From positions 10,935,225-10,999,224 of the forward strand of contig JAKZAP010000010.1 in the NCBI GenBank assembly GCA_023053575.1: 64,000 bases of DNA, read 5' to 3'. The notes below the pieces were generated by a model. It was not told the DNA's origin, did not search any database, and was given only the letters and a program-made list of their open reading frames with translations. The DNA comes from Branchinecta lynchi. Its lineage: Eukaryota; Arthropoda; Branchiopoda; Anostraca; Branchinectidae. Position 1 is the first letter of the stretch; every line of letters starts with the position of its first letter. Of the stretch, positions 20,628 to 33,100 are shown in pieces. A program made the position numbers and the translations under genes.

Positions 20628-21078
20628 TTGCTTTGTTATCCTTGCGTATCTTGTTGCGTTTAGTTTAATCATACCGGTTATTTTAGCTAAACGGAGTCGG
20701 TAACTTACTATAAAAACACTTATTCTTCAGTATTTTCTTTAATTCTTGCTAACTAAACATTGTCTTGTCAGACTTTTAATATTTATCGATTTGTTGTGTA
20801 CAATAGAATGCTCAGGTACGGGTTGAAACCCTGTCGCGCTTTTACCTACTCCCAGTAAGACTTCCAAGAGTAAGACAGAGAGTAACCAAGAGAGACTTCC
20901 AAGCGAGTAAGACTCCCAAGTCGCCCTTACCCTCCAGTAAAGCTAAGTTCAAATCGGTCGCTAGGAGGGCTTTTGCGAACTGGTCACCAACCCGGGAAGC
21001 ACTCACCGTTCATTTTATGCTGCTACCGTAAGTTGTGTTGCAGCTTTTCTACCAAGTCAGGTGAAGACTTGTTCATAG

Positions 21079-21484
21079 AGGCGTAATTCTCGCCGTTCCC
21101 CGAGGACTTCTCGGGGAATCGAAAGGAACGGCGACAATAGAGGAAGTCACTCCAGGCGGACTCCGCGTACAGAAAACAGCGAGAACACGGGGAATGCTTC
21201 CAAAAGGGATTGTGTTCGAAAAAAGAAAAATATGCAGTTACGAAATTAGTCTGAATCCACTCTATTTTTAGTTTGATTCCGCAGTAGTTGTTTTTTTTTA
21301 TTATTAATTTTTTACATTGCACCAACACCAGCAAAAAATGATTCCCCTCCGAAGGTGAAAGGGTGTCCTTTTTGATGATCGTGATGATAATCGGAGCATT
21401 CCCCGTCCGTGGTTACTCGCGAGGATACGGGGAGTGAGTCCATGGGACAAAGGAAAACGCAGGGATTCCTCGGAGAACGGCCTT
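21079..21484. mobile_element. Family F TIR element, copy 1
   Basis: AGGCGTAATTCTCGCCGTTC, CCCGAGGACTTCTCGGGGAA opens the element. The middle TTACATTGCACCAACACCAG, CAAAAA and TTTTTGATGATCGTGATGAT match copy 2. The right end is degenerate. Confidence 0.65.
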
Positions 21485-21969
21485 CGATAAGTTGAGTGTC
21501 CGGGCAACACATTCAACTTAGAAACTCTTTGGTATGCACATAACCTGTGTAGATCTAGTCAAATGAAGTTCAGTTCCTTAAAGTGCGTACTAGTGCTTAC
21601 CTGGCAGATTGCGGCCTGCCTGCCAGGTGCCAACACATTTGTAGCAATGAAATAGTTCATTTGGTGATCATTTTACGACCCACGTCTTTTCGCGGGAGGC
21701 AAGAATGTCGAAATGGGCGGGAGCGAAAGCAATCCCCGCTGTGGATTTCCTACAGTTATTGTGAAGCGCTTTCCTTGCTCAAGGGATTCCTGAATCTCAA
21801 GACTCTCACGAAAGCCCATGTCATACTGTGTGCATATTTGCAAGTGAAATTAAGAGTAATGAAAATAAATAGTGGCTAAAATGCCTGCCGATATCTGAGC
21901 GAGCGCCGACACTACGACGGAGCACTGTGAAATTTTACCCTGATTTATCTGTACCATTTCTTGCCTCTT

Positions 21970-22200
21970 GAGGGCGATCTAGAAAGCCCCCAAAGTTTAT
22001 GCGCCGGCTGTATCTGCGACTTCTTCTAAAATACGCTTCGCTTTCCGGAGCTGCTTTGTCGCTCCACAGTGTAGGAAAGCGAAAGGGGAAGTGAATCCCT
22101 GGTCAATCCACTAGGTGACTGGAAAGTGATCACGGGAAGCTAACGAAAATCGCAAGGGCCCAACGGTTCTCGGCTTGTTCTTGCGTGTGGTGGATGCCAG
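21970..22200 (+). repeat. Family L dispersed repeat, copy 1
   Basis: TTATGCGCCGGCTGTATCTG, CGACTTCTTCTAAAA and GACTGGAAAGTGATCACGGG match the inverted copy at 32180-32440. Confidence 0.55.
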
Positions 22201-22240
22201 GATTTGCTTTTTAGAAGCGAATCCGTGAAATTACCCTTTG

Positions 22241-22655
22241 AGGCGTATTCTCGTCGTTCCCCGGGGACTCCTCGTGGAATCGAGAGGAACGGCGAGAATA
22301 GAGGGAGTCGTTCCACGCGGACTCCGCCTAGGAAAACAACGAGAACAAGGGGAATGCTTCCAAAATTGATTTTGTTCGAATAAGAAATATGGAGTTGACG
22401 AAATTAGTCTGGATCCGCTTTATTTTTGGCTTAGTTTATTCTGATTCTTTTTAATTAATTTTACATTGCACCAACACCAGCAAAAACTGATTCCCCTCCG
22501 AATCTGAAAGGGAGTCCTTTTTGATGATGGTGATGATAATTGAAGCATTCCACGTCCGTGGGGACTCGTGAGAATACGGGGAGTGAGTCCCCGGGACAAA
22601 CAAAAACGCGGGGACTCCTCAAGTGGAGTCCTCGGGGAACGGCGAGAATACGCCT
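22241..22655. mobile_element. Family F TIR element, copy 2 (3-bp target duplication)
   Basis: 415 bases. TIRs are AGGCGTATTCTCGTCGTTCC, CCGGGGACTCC and GGGGAACGGCGAGAATACGC, CT, flanked by TTG on both sides. The interior contains CTTCCACGCGGACTCCGCC-type text shared with copy 1. Confidence 0.7.
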
Positions 22656-22695
22656 TTGGTCGAGTCCAGCCGGAAATTACCAGAAGCAACATCAT

Positions 22696-22995
22696 GAGCG
22701 TGTTCCACCCTTCTAACAATAGTTACTAACAGTTACTATTTCCGTTCCATCCTCACGAAAAGTTACTACGCTGACCGTTCCAGCCTTCTCGAAATAGTAA
22801 CTAAACTATTTGCTTACCATACTCGGGAGCGTGGTAAGCGTAGTAACTACGCATCTCTGCAACGTGATTGGTCGGATTTGCCCGTGGCATGATGTTCTGC
22901 TGGAAGATAGAAAAATCGTTCCAGCCTTGACGGCAGAAAGACAGAATTCGTGACTTCAAGTGTAGTAACTACGGTAAGTAGGATGGAACACGCTC
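22696..22995. mobile_element. Family E TIR element, copy 1 (3-bp target duplication)
   Basis: 300 bases. The ends are GAGCGTGTTCCACCCTTCTA and AGTAGGATGGAACACGCTC; CAT flanks both sides. Internal inverted motifs include GTAGTAACTACG and GTAACTATT. No coding capacity. The 3-bp duplication fits PIF/Harbinger or CMC-type transposases. Confidence 0.7.
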
Positions 22996-23294
22996 CATAA
23001 CTTCTGTTATGTTCCGCCATCGTTTAGTAACTTTCAAATTTGGGGTGCATGCGCAACTTACGTCCATCACTGTCATCAGACCAGTTGGAACAAAAACAAA
23101 CATAATCCAAGCTTTGGCTAGTAAGGTTTACGTTTTGATTGCTGTCTGTTTCAAGTCGTCAAGATAGGATTCGCCTGGATTCGAGTAAGTTGAGTAGGGT
23201 ATAGGAAGAGTCTAGTACACTAAGCCCTTTTTTATGCACTGTCTATGGAACTGGGAGCTGTACTCTATTTATGTCCTATGCTGGTTCTATGGGC

Positions 23295-24349
23295 CAGTCA
23301 ACCACAAACCACTTGTTTTTGGATACCCTATGCCAAACGCCGGATTTGTCTAGCATTTAGCATACCCTATGCCTAAAGTTGGATACACTAGGCTATACTG
23401 GGTGCTGAATACCTAGTAAAATATTAATGATTTGAGTGAAGCTAAAAAATCAACCGATCAGAACTCCTTTATATTGAGGTAGGTCAGGGTTAGTTCCCAA
23501 GAGGTAAGGTAAAACATTGAAATTCGGACAGATATTTCCGTTCCATTTCTTCTTTGACGTTTGTGAGGACATTGTGCCGGTATCTTTTGCGAATTAGGTT
23601 TATTGAAAGAGCAGAATGTCAGACGTTTTCTGAGCCTCTCCTGGGGTTTTTATTTCTAAGAGAATAAAAGCTTTTTGCCGTGGAAGGGATGCCCCTTGGC
23701 TTTTAAATCCGAACAGGAAGGAACCATCTCGAACAGCGTGCGAACAGCTATCGGTCATTTACCAACAATGTTAGGTTTGCTATGCCTTTAGTCGCAAATG
23801 GACATAATACAACTGTCTGAATAGGCTAGCTTTATGATATCAAAGACGGTGTCCTAATAAATATTTATCACAGAAGTATTCGAACAAAACTAATAACAAG
23901 ATACATCGCAACCATGGCAACATTTATCAATTCTAGCAACTTAGTTACGTTAGCCAACCTCAGCAGAAGCATTGACATTTTCCCGGCAATTTTTCGTTTT
24001 ACAGAACCACTTCAAAACAAAAAGTAAAATTGGCCAACCTTTTAGTTGAATTTTCCCTCTCCGAATTGTTACAGCGTTGCCATAAAACAGCAGCGATTGA
24101 GTTGTTGGTTTATCGCAACTAATGGCTATTCCGTTTTGTTTGCAAGTTCTAACACTTCGCCATGAGAGATGAAAGAAAACGTCCGATTTGAAATGTTTGA
24201 TCAACGTGTCTGAATTCCGATGTGTTCGAATTTCCATGTTTTTCCTTATCCAACGTTTGGCATAGCGTATCCAGTGGGCTATGTCAAATGCTAGATATAC
24301 CCAGCATTTGGCATAGGGTATCCAAAAATAAGGGATTTGTGGTAGACTG
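23295..24349. mobile_element. 1055-bp hAT-like element in the foldback left arm
   Basis: The ends are CAGTCAACCACAAACCACTT, GTTTTTGGATACCCTATGCC, AAA and, inverted on the right, CAGTCTACCACAAATCCCTT, ATTTTTGGATACCCTATGCC, AAA. The perfect 8-bp duplication CTATGGGC flanks it (23287-23294, 24350-24357). Both the CAG start and the 8-bp duplication are hAT hallmarks. The long minus frame 23950-24492 runs across the element boundary and resembles nothing I know. Confidence 0.85.
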
Positions 24350-24866
24350 CTATGGGCTGTGGAACCGGTAGTCCTTACAGAAAACAAACCATAAGAGCTA
24401 CAATTCCGGGAAGTGACATCATTGACTAACAGAAAATTGTATTCGCTGGCTCCCATTGCAGTAGCAAATGGAAATAGCTCACAGAAATTCATTGTACCAT
24501 CCTCTCGTCCGGTAGTCTCACAGAATTATTTACTCAGAAGCTAGGGAGCCGGAAAACTATATAATTGGAGCTTGTGCTTTGGTAGTGTCTACATGGGATA
24601 TAGAGCTCACAGAACAGTTTCGATGAGAGCTAGAATGCCAGATTTTTCACTGACTTAGAGAAAATAGCATGGAAAAAATAACTGTACTGGAACCCATATG
24701 TTGAGAGCTAAGGTACCGGTAGCAAGAACTATTTGGTTGAAATGACCAGCTCACAGACACAGCCTATCCTATGGGCTAGGGTACCGTTAGTGCAAAGAAA
24801 AACAAACAAACTCACAGATATCACAGAGATGTGTAAGTATAAACTTAAAAGTCTGTTAGCAGATAT

Positions 24867-25229
24867 TAGTTGCATGTTTGCAGATGCCGTGGATCTCAAA
24901 TTAGTTGTTTTTGCAGTTACAGTGGCATCTGATATACGGTTGTTCTGCAGAAATAGACTATAGCAGAAATTGAGCTTTTTCAGGTCATACCAAAAGAAAA
25001 ACTTCTTTCCTACCAGTTTGACAAAAATTGATGAAAGTGAGATGACTTTTTCATATACCACAGTCAGTTACCACAATCGGACAGTGGTATCTGAATATCG
25101 GATACCACGATAACTGGCCAGGATAATTGCAAAAAGGCATTTTGACTGTGGTATCAGATACCACGGTAACTGCAAAAACGACTTTAGACTGTGGTAAGAG
25201 ATACCATGGTATCTGCAAAAACATAACTA
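24867..25229 (+). mobile_element. Family C MITE in the spacer of the foldback element
   Basis: 363 bases from TAGTTGCATGTTTGCAGATG to GGTATCTGCAAAAACATAAC, TA. It contains CTGATATACGGTTGTTCTGC, GAAAGTGAGATGACTTTTTC and several GATACCAC/GTGGTATC pairs, which allow extensive folding. It lies at the centre of the foldback, between its two arms. Confidence 0.7.
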
Positions 25230-26554
25230 TTATCAACTCATGAGAAGTATTAATAAGTATAATCAAACACTACCGGAACCCGACGTTGGGTTCCGTAAGC
25301 TGATGATATATGCTACCGGACTCGAAGTACATATTGACATGTGTCTGTGAGTTTAATTTTTGGTACTACTGAAACGCTAGCCCACTGTAATTGGGTTCAG
25401 TGAGTTAAAAATATTCCCTCATGGTTCCCTGGTATGCATTGACATGAGTATGTGAGTCCAAAATTGAATTTTTTGGGCAGTACCGGAACCCTAGTCCATA
25501 GCCATCTATGTCTGTGAGCTGGTCATTTTCAACCAAATAGTCATTGCCACCGGTATCTTAGCTCTCAATATATGGGTTCTGTTAGTGTTTTTTTCCCATG
25601 TTATTTTCTCTAATTCAGTGAAAATCCTGGCATCCTAGTTCTCATCCAAACTATCCCGTGAGTTCTATATTCCATGCAGGTACTGCTGGAACACAAGCTC
25701 CAATTATTTAGTTTCCGGTATCACCTACCGACTCTCTAGCCTCTGAGTACATAATTGCATGAGACTACGTAGCTCGTATGGTTTGCTTTCCGTGAGAACT
25801 ACCGGTTCTGTAGTCTGTATGACACAAACTATGGCTCCTTTCCCTAGATAGTGCCTTTTTGATACCCCTTCTCAAACGGAGGGGGGGGGGGTATTCCGGG
25901 TTTAGTCAGAAGGGTACTCAAACATATTTATTCCCGAGAGGTCTACTAGTACAGTGGTGGTATGCTTATTTGAAAATTCGTTGACATTGGACTTTTTCAT
26001 GCAATTATGACTATGAGTTCAGTCAACTACGAGTTAGCCAAAGTAGGTAATAAGGGGCCTCTGAAAAAACCTGAATAGGTATTTTGGATCTTCATTCTAC
26101 CATCTAGCCCAAAACTGCACTGTTTTCTAGAAGCATCACTCATTCTACTACTTGTATTGTGTTCTTCTTACCTTAAGACCTGTCTAACCTTCCTATCAAC
26201 TGAAGGTAATTGGACAGTTCTTTTAAACAGGTTTTTCTGGCTACCTCTTGGGAATCGACACACAGATAGTGGAATGCTTCCAATCGCTGCCTTGTCCAGG
26301 CCTGGTACTCTTGAACAATATGTTGTTTCTTCATCTATTTTCCAAGGTTTCCAGTTCTAGTAACAGCCTGGATGATTCCCTGGATTCCATCTTTTTTTTA
26401 TGGCAACTAACTTTCCTGTCAGTGCCTCATTGCAGGTGGTTATTAATCCCCCCCCCTCGAGTTTTGCCTTGCACCTTGTGCAAGCACCTGCACCTTGCCT
26501 TGCAACTGCAACACCTTGTGGGATTGCAAAAAGAAAAAAATGCTTTGTACCTAA

Positions 26555-26735
26555 TCCTGGATACTACCTGGATACACTATGCCAGATATTGGTTACTCTG
26601 ACCCAGTAAAATATTGACGATTTGAATTAAGCTTAGAACTGCAGAAATCAACCAATCAAATTCCTTTATAGTAGAGTAGTTCCGGTTTGGGTACCAACAG
26701 CCCCAACAGGTATCGAATGTTTGGCATAGGGTATC
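26555..26735. mobile_element. Deleted copy of the 1055-bp hAT-like element
   Basis: GGATACACTATGCCAGATAT, AGTAAAATATTGACGATTTG, CAACCAATCAAATTCCTTTA and the right TIR TTTGGCATAGGGTATCCAAA match 23295-24349 with the middle lost. The outer TIR ends are not clear. Confidence 0.55.
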
Positions 26736-26850
26736 CAAATATGAGTAGTTCAGGATAGGCTACAGGAGGGGTTGTTGACATCAAATTACACAACCTCAAA
26801 ATTTTCTGCAAAAAATGTTAAAATTAAGTTCCGGCAGTCCTGACCAGTCT

Positions 26851-26960
26851 AGTACACTAAGCCCTTTTTTGATACCCCTGCTCAAACAGGGTGGCATGCC
26901 TCCAGTGGTGAGAAGGGTACTCATACGTATGTGTATCCCTTACTCTCCAGAGTTGACTAG
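26851..26960 (+). repeat. Unoccupied relative of the repeat that hosts the foldback
   Basis: GTCTAGTACACTAAGCCCTT, TTTTGATACCCCTGCTCAAA matches the two sides of the foldback: 23206-23235 (...AAGCCCTTTTTTAT) and 25856-25960 (TTTTTGATACCCCTTCTCAA). It serves as an empty-site reference. Confidence 0.6.
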
Positions 26961-27329
26961 TATATAGCAGTTTCTAATTCAAAATTAAGCTTACTGCTGT
27001 ATACTAATATATACTCCACTGTAAATGGATACTACTCTACTCCAGATTACTCCACCATAAAGGGATTTTGATTGTTTGATGTCTGAATCACCATGAATGT
27101 TTTAGTGTGCTAGAGCACCTACATTGCCATATCCCAAAACCTTCGATTGAATTTTTGTTTAGGCTGCTATCTAAGCAGTAAGCCTGAAGATCAAGGACAA
27201 CGGACAAATTTATGCTTGGGGCAGATTCCCTTTTGGAATATTTTAATTGTTTGTCTTTAGTTGTTTGTATATTGACATTGCTGTTATGCGAGAAGGACTA
27301 GACTGGAAACCAAACGGATGCCTCAGTAA

Positions 27330-27961
27330 TAGTTGCGTCTTTGCTTGCCTTGGACTTTGACCTTAGCAGTTGGCCGTTTTCCTTATAAGGCGTTTTTTCA
27401 GTCCTTAGCCCTTAGACTTTGGCCTTGGGGTTTGTAACACAAAAACGCCTTATAAGCAACTCCCAAGTAGCTTTGGCAAAAGCTTTAGTCAAAGACCCAT
27501 GTTTGAAACAAATTAAAATTGCATTCAACCCTTTTTTCCAAGGGGTCTGACATTTGAAACGGTCCAACTTTTGTGGGCTCTCCTTTACAACATAGAACAC
27601 AAAATCAAAAGTGCTTACATCTCACAGTAAAGAGTTTATTTGTGTACTTCGGTACTTCCAAAAACTTCTCTTCTTCCATTCCTTCCGCCATTTCCAGTTC
27701 CCATTTCAAATGCAAAAAACTACAGGTTTCCAATGGAGCTATTCGATTTTCTATCTGACTAGTACCTACAGGACAAGGCCAGAAGAAAAAGGCGACGAGG
27801 AGCCCGCTGACCGTTGGCCGCTGGCTTTGGATTTTTTCCTTTGACCGTTGTAGCAAAAACACCTTATTAGCAAAACGGGTAAAGCCGAAGAAGTGTGAAA
27901 ACGCCTTATAAGCAAAACGGCGTTCCGCAGGCATGGTCCAAGGCAAGCAAAAACGCAACTA
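27330..27961. mobile_element. MITE M2 with GTTGCGTYTTTG end and TA flanks
   Basis: 632 bases. The left end is TA, GTTGCGTCTTTGCTTGCCTT, GGAC; the right end is CATGGTCCAAGGCAAGCAA, AAACGCAAC, TA. The subterminal motif AACGCCTTATAAGCAA recurs several times in both orientations. No coding sequence is recognisable. Confidence 0.7.
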
Positions 27962-29377
27962 ATATAAGGAGTTAGGATCTGCTTTGGAGAAGAACCAATT
28001 ACTACGGGCACAAAATGTTTTGTTTCGCCCCCAAATCCTAATGGTAGCCTACGTTATCCACAAATTACTTGAACACAGTTCACTCCTGAATGCCAATCCG
28101 CCATTGGTAATTAACTATTCATTGATCTTTTGGCGCTGGTCAAAAGATTACTAAAACCTTCGAGAAGATCGAGTAGCATGTAAGAGGATTAAAACAACTA
28201 ATTATATCACCATGTGGACTTTTAGATATGTTGGAAGATAAATCATCGGCCACTTTGACATATTTTGGTCTTGGAAGCTGAATATCATTTAGCTCAGTTA
28301 ATTCTTACTTACGTACTTAATTCTGTGGACTTACTGGAACTAACAAGAAAAAAACAGAAAACAAAATACTTCAGAACTCGATAATGCAATTGAGTTTTTT
28401 TAAACATTTCCCATATGCCTGCTACATTAAAAACATTTTGTTAGATCCAAAGTCAAACTATGATTCCATCCTCCCTATGTCGGGCGCTTACGACTCGCAC
28501 CGCTAGATGACCCAGTGGTCGGATCGAGTCATGGCTTCATCTTGGGTCTTGGGTGGGGGGTTATAGATGGAACTAGCCGTTCCGTCTAGGAACTAGCCGA
28601 ACCAAGCCGTTACAATAATTGGAAACAAGCATAGGCCTAAAGTTCATTCATTCATTCTACCCTACTCAAGTCCAAGGGAGTTTTACCTCTGGCAGAGTTG
28701 TAGGGCAAGCATGCATGGTTCCAAATATTTATTGCATTTTGTTTGCTTTCTCCTTTCCTTGCCTAGTAAGGACCCACCTTTGGGGTCTTTTATCACCGGA
28801 ACTGCTCAGATCAGTTAATATGGTTAGATAAATTGCACTTACTAGTCTCTAGGAGAAATCCCAGCCTGATCCCAACAAAAAAGAAAGAAGGCAAAACAAA
28901 GATACTAGATAGTTTAGGAATCTCCTCATAATTCTACTAGTCATGTATAATAGCCCATGTTCGCAGACAAATACTGTTTGGAGATAGGTGTGAAATACAG
29001 GATTAGTAATCCATGGGAGACACCCCTTTTTCTAAATAACTAACTTTCCTCATGTCACAGTTGCAAATCTTTGTACACAACAATTAGAAATTACACAGTG
29101 GATTATTCAGCATTACAAACACCTGGGTAGGCTACAGTGCATCACGGACAAAACCTAGTTTATAATATTGATCTCTTTATCCAACCCTATGACACAAGAA
29201 AACTGGAGCTGTTAAAAAAAGGACAAGGACAGAAAAGGGACACAAAAAAGGAAGGACAACATTCATTATTCGTTCTTTATGTTCTTTCTGAACTGTTTGA
29301 CTGCCTACAAATTTTGACTCGGCTGGATACCGAATTTCAGAGCAGGTGGAGCTGGATTATCAATCAATCAATCAATC
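27962..29377. other. Intergenic sequence upstream of Cbl, nothing recognised
   Basis: No repeat family from this window matches here, and no coding exon could be supported. The Cbl promoter and any 5' untranslated exon may lie in this stretch or at 29771-30015, but I see no clear TATA or initiator element. Confidence 0.4.
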
Positions 29378-29770
29378 AAGTTTACTCCGAATAGCTAAAA
29401 GCTAGAAAAGGAATACAAATTTACAAAATACACAGACACACAAGAAACAAATTAACTAATACACTTACAAGAAATTACCAGAAATAAATGATGGAATGAA
29501 ACTACGTAAAAATTGGGTAGAAGAAATAGCGGGATATGGGGAAAACTTATTGCCAGTATTCCTTTCGGACCCACGCACGGAAGACGGGAGGGGAGGGGGG
29601 AATAGATGGGTCATCTGGGGACAACACGTTATCTTAGCTCCAAATTTGTTTGAAAGATTATGTCTACGTACAGATATTTTAGGAATGTCAAGCTTAATGA
29701 GAGCCTCTTCGTATGTAATATTATGATCACCCAGGTTAGTAAAACACTTACGACTGGCCCTTTAAGATGA
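29378..29770 (-). mobile_element. LINE reverse-transcriptase C-terminal fragment with TTGA tail
   Basis: The minus strand near 29600-29715 reads TYEEALIKLDIPKISVRRHN, LSNKFGAKI, matching the YEEAL...L..RR..LC.KFA end of many LINE ORF2 proteins. Stops follow, then a 3' UTR to a (TTGA)n tail at 29375-29393. It lies about 250 bases before Cbl exon 1. Confidence 0.75.
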
Positions 29771-30015
29771 AGGTGTTCCCAGCTGAAATCACTGACGGTG
29801 CAGGCCTGTAGCCTGTCTTTGTTCAGCGCTTTATGAAATATACCCACCAGCTCCTTAGTGTTTCGTCAGTAGCATGTCTTTGTTGTAAAAAGAAGGTCAT
29901 GCATGGGGTCATGTATAATATCTTGAACCTCAGAATTCTTTTGGCATGTTGTGTACATCACGTTATTTTGCAGAACCATGCTTGCTATGTATCACTAATG
30001 ATTTCAAGAAAGTGG

Positions 30016-30180
30016 ATGGGGTCACAGGAACACGATGTGGTCTGTTTGTCCAAGGCACCTCAGAGCGCCAACAACTTCACCATGCTGCTATCTAAATTAC
30101 ATGGGGCCTTTGCTGAAAATGGCGCACGACCAGTGCTGGATAGACGATACTTGGAGAAAACATGGAAGCTGATGGATAAG
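30016..30180 (+). CDS. CBL: Cbl exon 1 (N-terminus, start of four-helix bundle)
   Basis: Encodes [10 protein letters not shown]..., then [24 protein letters not shown] is the first helix of the Cbl four-helix bundle. I chose the ATG at 30016 for its G at +4; an in-frame ATG lies 18 bases upstream, and the true start could be in an earlier exon. Donor GTATTG at 30181, phase 0. Confidence 0.8.
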
Positions 30181-33100
30181 GTATTGTTTTTATAAAAAAC
30201 AGTTGGAATTCATTCAGTTGCTGTGGAAGTAAATAGTGTCTACTGTTGTGATATCCACTTGGAGTTCTGAACATTAGTACTCAGTTGTTAGTCTATAGAA
30301 AAATGTTTCAGTGTGAAAACTTTACAGGCACTAGTAGGCCATTTACCGAGGTCAGAAAGTAATTGGTGCAGTAAACAACACGAATGGAGAACCGAAAAAA
30401 TAGTCCTTTGCCTTAAAGGATACCCGAATGAAGAGTACCAAGTATCATCCCTATCTGTATGACATCCGTTAACATTGCCTGGAGAAAACCCAATCCAAAT
30501 ACGAAATAGTGTTTTCAAGCTATGACTTTTGCTCCATTTTGCATCTGTCCTTATTTCAGTACCGAAGAATTTTAGAAATGAACAAATGTCTCCAATCAAC
30601 CCTTCTTCTGGAATATTTTTTAACCAGTTAAGCCCAAACGTGTATCTAGAAGAAATTCCAATACGATCCCGCCAGCGCCATACAAGATTTGAATGAAATG
30701 CGCTTTTTGTCTTGGAGTCTGCATGTGCAAACCTCCAGAAACGAACATCCCTATCTTGAAAACCTCACGCTCAGAAGAAGAATACTCTCCGTGGTCATGT
30801 CTGTAAATGCATTCTCAATTGTGTGTTCAAGTATGGTTTCATTGTTCAGGTGTCCTTTAAGTTATGCAGTGTCTGCTGTCTTTACTATACGTGCTGCGGA
30901 AAATTATCTGTCATAGGTTCGCATCACTGATATGTTCCTTCTAATAAATGATTATGTATATGTTGACAACTAAGCTGAAGATGAGCAAGAAGTCATGAAG
31001 GAAAGGGGATGATTTTTGTTGCTTGGTCATTGGTCATAGTGTGGTTCGTTGAGACATACATTACGTAAAGCTGAGCTATTCCTGGCTTGCTAAAAATTGC
31101 AGAGTGACCTGGATTAGAGAGAGGTAACAGATGTTCATGGAGATTTGTAGGGTGTTGCTATTCTTCTATTTTTCAATAATTTGTACTTGTTTGATTTAGG
31201 TGGTGCGACACTGCCAGCATCCGAAGCTGAACTTGAAAAATTCCCCACCTTATATTCTGGACATTCTTCCTGACACTTACCAGCATTTAAAGCTTATATT
31301 TCAAGCATACGATTCAGCACAAGAAGGCTTGAAGAAGGTAAGGGATAAGGGGAATCCGCATATGCAAATAATTTTTCCCTAAATATATTAAGGGAGTCTG
31401 ACGAAGACGAGATCTCCAAAAGCTCCGACTGTCTTGACAAAATGTCTAATAAATATCACAATTTTCGGGATCCCATTGAAACCTTTGGTCTTGTTCGTAA
31501 TAACAGGCGATTTTTCCGTAAAACAGTCGTTAAAATGACCAGTCAGTCGGTAAATATCTGCCCCTCCCCCCCCAAAAAAAAAACGTTTTGGTTAGTAACG
31601 ACTCTGCCTGTAACTAGAATTTTGTTTCGATCAATTCCTGGTCCAGTGTAGATGATGGGTAATGATAAACACGTAACGGAACAAAAGGTTAAATCGCACA
31701 ACAAAATTATCTTCAGAGTGTCAAAGGAGTATTACTGATCCACCCTCCTTTCATAATATGTCTATCCACACATTCCCCGAACCTTTAGCGAAGCGTAGCT
31801 AGCGTTTGACAGACTGGAACACACCGGATCTCAAGAATTGAATCGCCTCTGTTTCCATCTGAAGCTCCTCACTAGTATGAAGCCACTCAGTAAGTTAAAA
31901 AAAGTTCCTCGTCCAAAGGAAATCCACGGGCAGTCTAGAATTCGCTAATTAAAAGCTGCAAGGAAGTTGAATTAGCGAATGTCTTTAGAATGTATATTAC
32001 AGCTACATTAAATTACCTTACCTTAAATTGCATTGGCAAGCAACAAGGATGTAGTATCCCGATGCTTAACTTACGGTTGATGATACTGGTCATTTCCTGG
32101 CTATTGTTTATCGGGCGCTCCAATCCTCTCTCTAGGGTTGCGCGCGACAGTCCTTGTCGAGTCGCTTTTTGAACCTCTCAGGTGTTTCCAAAAAGTAAAG
32201 CGAGAATCCGCCGAGCACAAGAACGAACGGAAAGTCGTTGCACCTCTGTTGCACCTTTACAGTTTCTCGCTGACTTGCCGAGATCACTTTCCACTCGCGT
32301 AGTGGATTCGCTTTCCAAGGCTAAACTAGCGGAGTGCAAGAACAGCTTCTGGAAAGCAAAGCGGGTTTTAGCAGAAGTCGCAAAAACAGCCGGCGCATAA
32401 GCTGGCGGAGCTTTCCAGGCCGCCAGAATCGCCCTTTGATTCTGACAAGCCGTTCTCAAAAGAACGGCTCGGTTACTGAAGTAGTGCTGGCGAACACGAG
32501 AAGATGTCGGATTGACAATTGACATGCACCTGCGTGTCTGTTGCTCAACAAGAGCACAGTGAGGATGCGTTCCACCGAGTTATTACAGCCACGATCGCTA
32601 CTACTCTGTTATTTTTTTTTCGTTCCACAGTCTCGCATGGTAAGAAAATTGGCTCCTTCCCTCTTATCTCTTATCAAGAGCTGATCAAGCGTTACGATAG
32701 TTACAACTGACACGTAGGGTCAAGTGTCTACATTTACACACGGAAATTCAAAACTTTCTCAGTCATACAGTTTTTATCTGATTGCGATGAAACTCGACAG
32801 ACCTGTACAACTTGTTATGGTCTTTCGAATGATCATCATGATAACAGTCTATTCCGAAGTAACTCCCGTTAGGATGGCAACATCTGTCCACACTGTCGTT
32901 ATTTTCTTCCCAGAGATGATAGTAACTGTAACAATAAATAGCTGGCTTCTCCTTTTATCATCAGAATCGTAACTCGTAGTAACTTATGTGGTAACTTCGT
33001 AGGGAAACTTGGATAGAAAAAAATGGCTCCTTCAGAACATAATTGTTTTCCTTTTTTTCAGATTGACTATTTTGTGTTATTCATTGACAATTTGGCTCGG

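Larger units (their letters stand above)
23236..25855. mobile_element. Foldback element with nested insertions
   Basis: The two arms are inverted copies. The left arm (GCACTGTCTATGGAACT...) is 23236-23294 plus 24350-24866; the right arm, 25230-25855, reads GGCACTATCTAGGGAAAGG inverted. Paired landmarks are GCTACAATTCC/GAGCTACGTAG, TAATTGGAGCTTGTG, TTCACTGANTTAGAGAAAAT, CCCATATNTTGAGAGCTAAG and TTTGGTTGAAATGACCAGC. Each arm consists of degenerate units with ACCGGTAG and CTCACAGA. The host repeat has an empty relative at 26855. No coding sequence. Confidence 0.7.

Noticed and set aside
23950..24492. 180-residue minus-strand open frame as a hAT transposase
   Set aside because: It crosses the element end and target duplication at 24349-24357 and shows no transposase motif.
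29833..30015. Upstream extension of the Cbl open frame as extra N-terminal coding sequence
   Set aside because: The 61 extra residues have no Cbl similarity and follow a LINE fragment; the ATG at 30016 is better placed, although an upstream exon remains possible.
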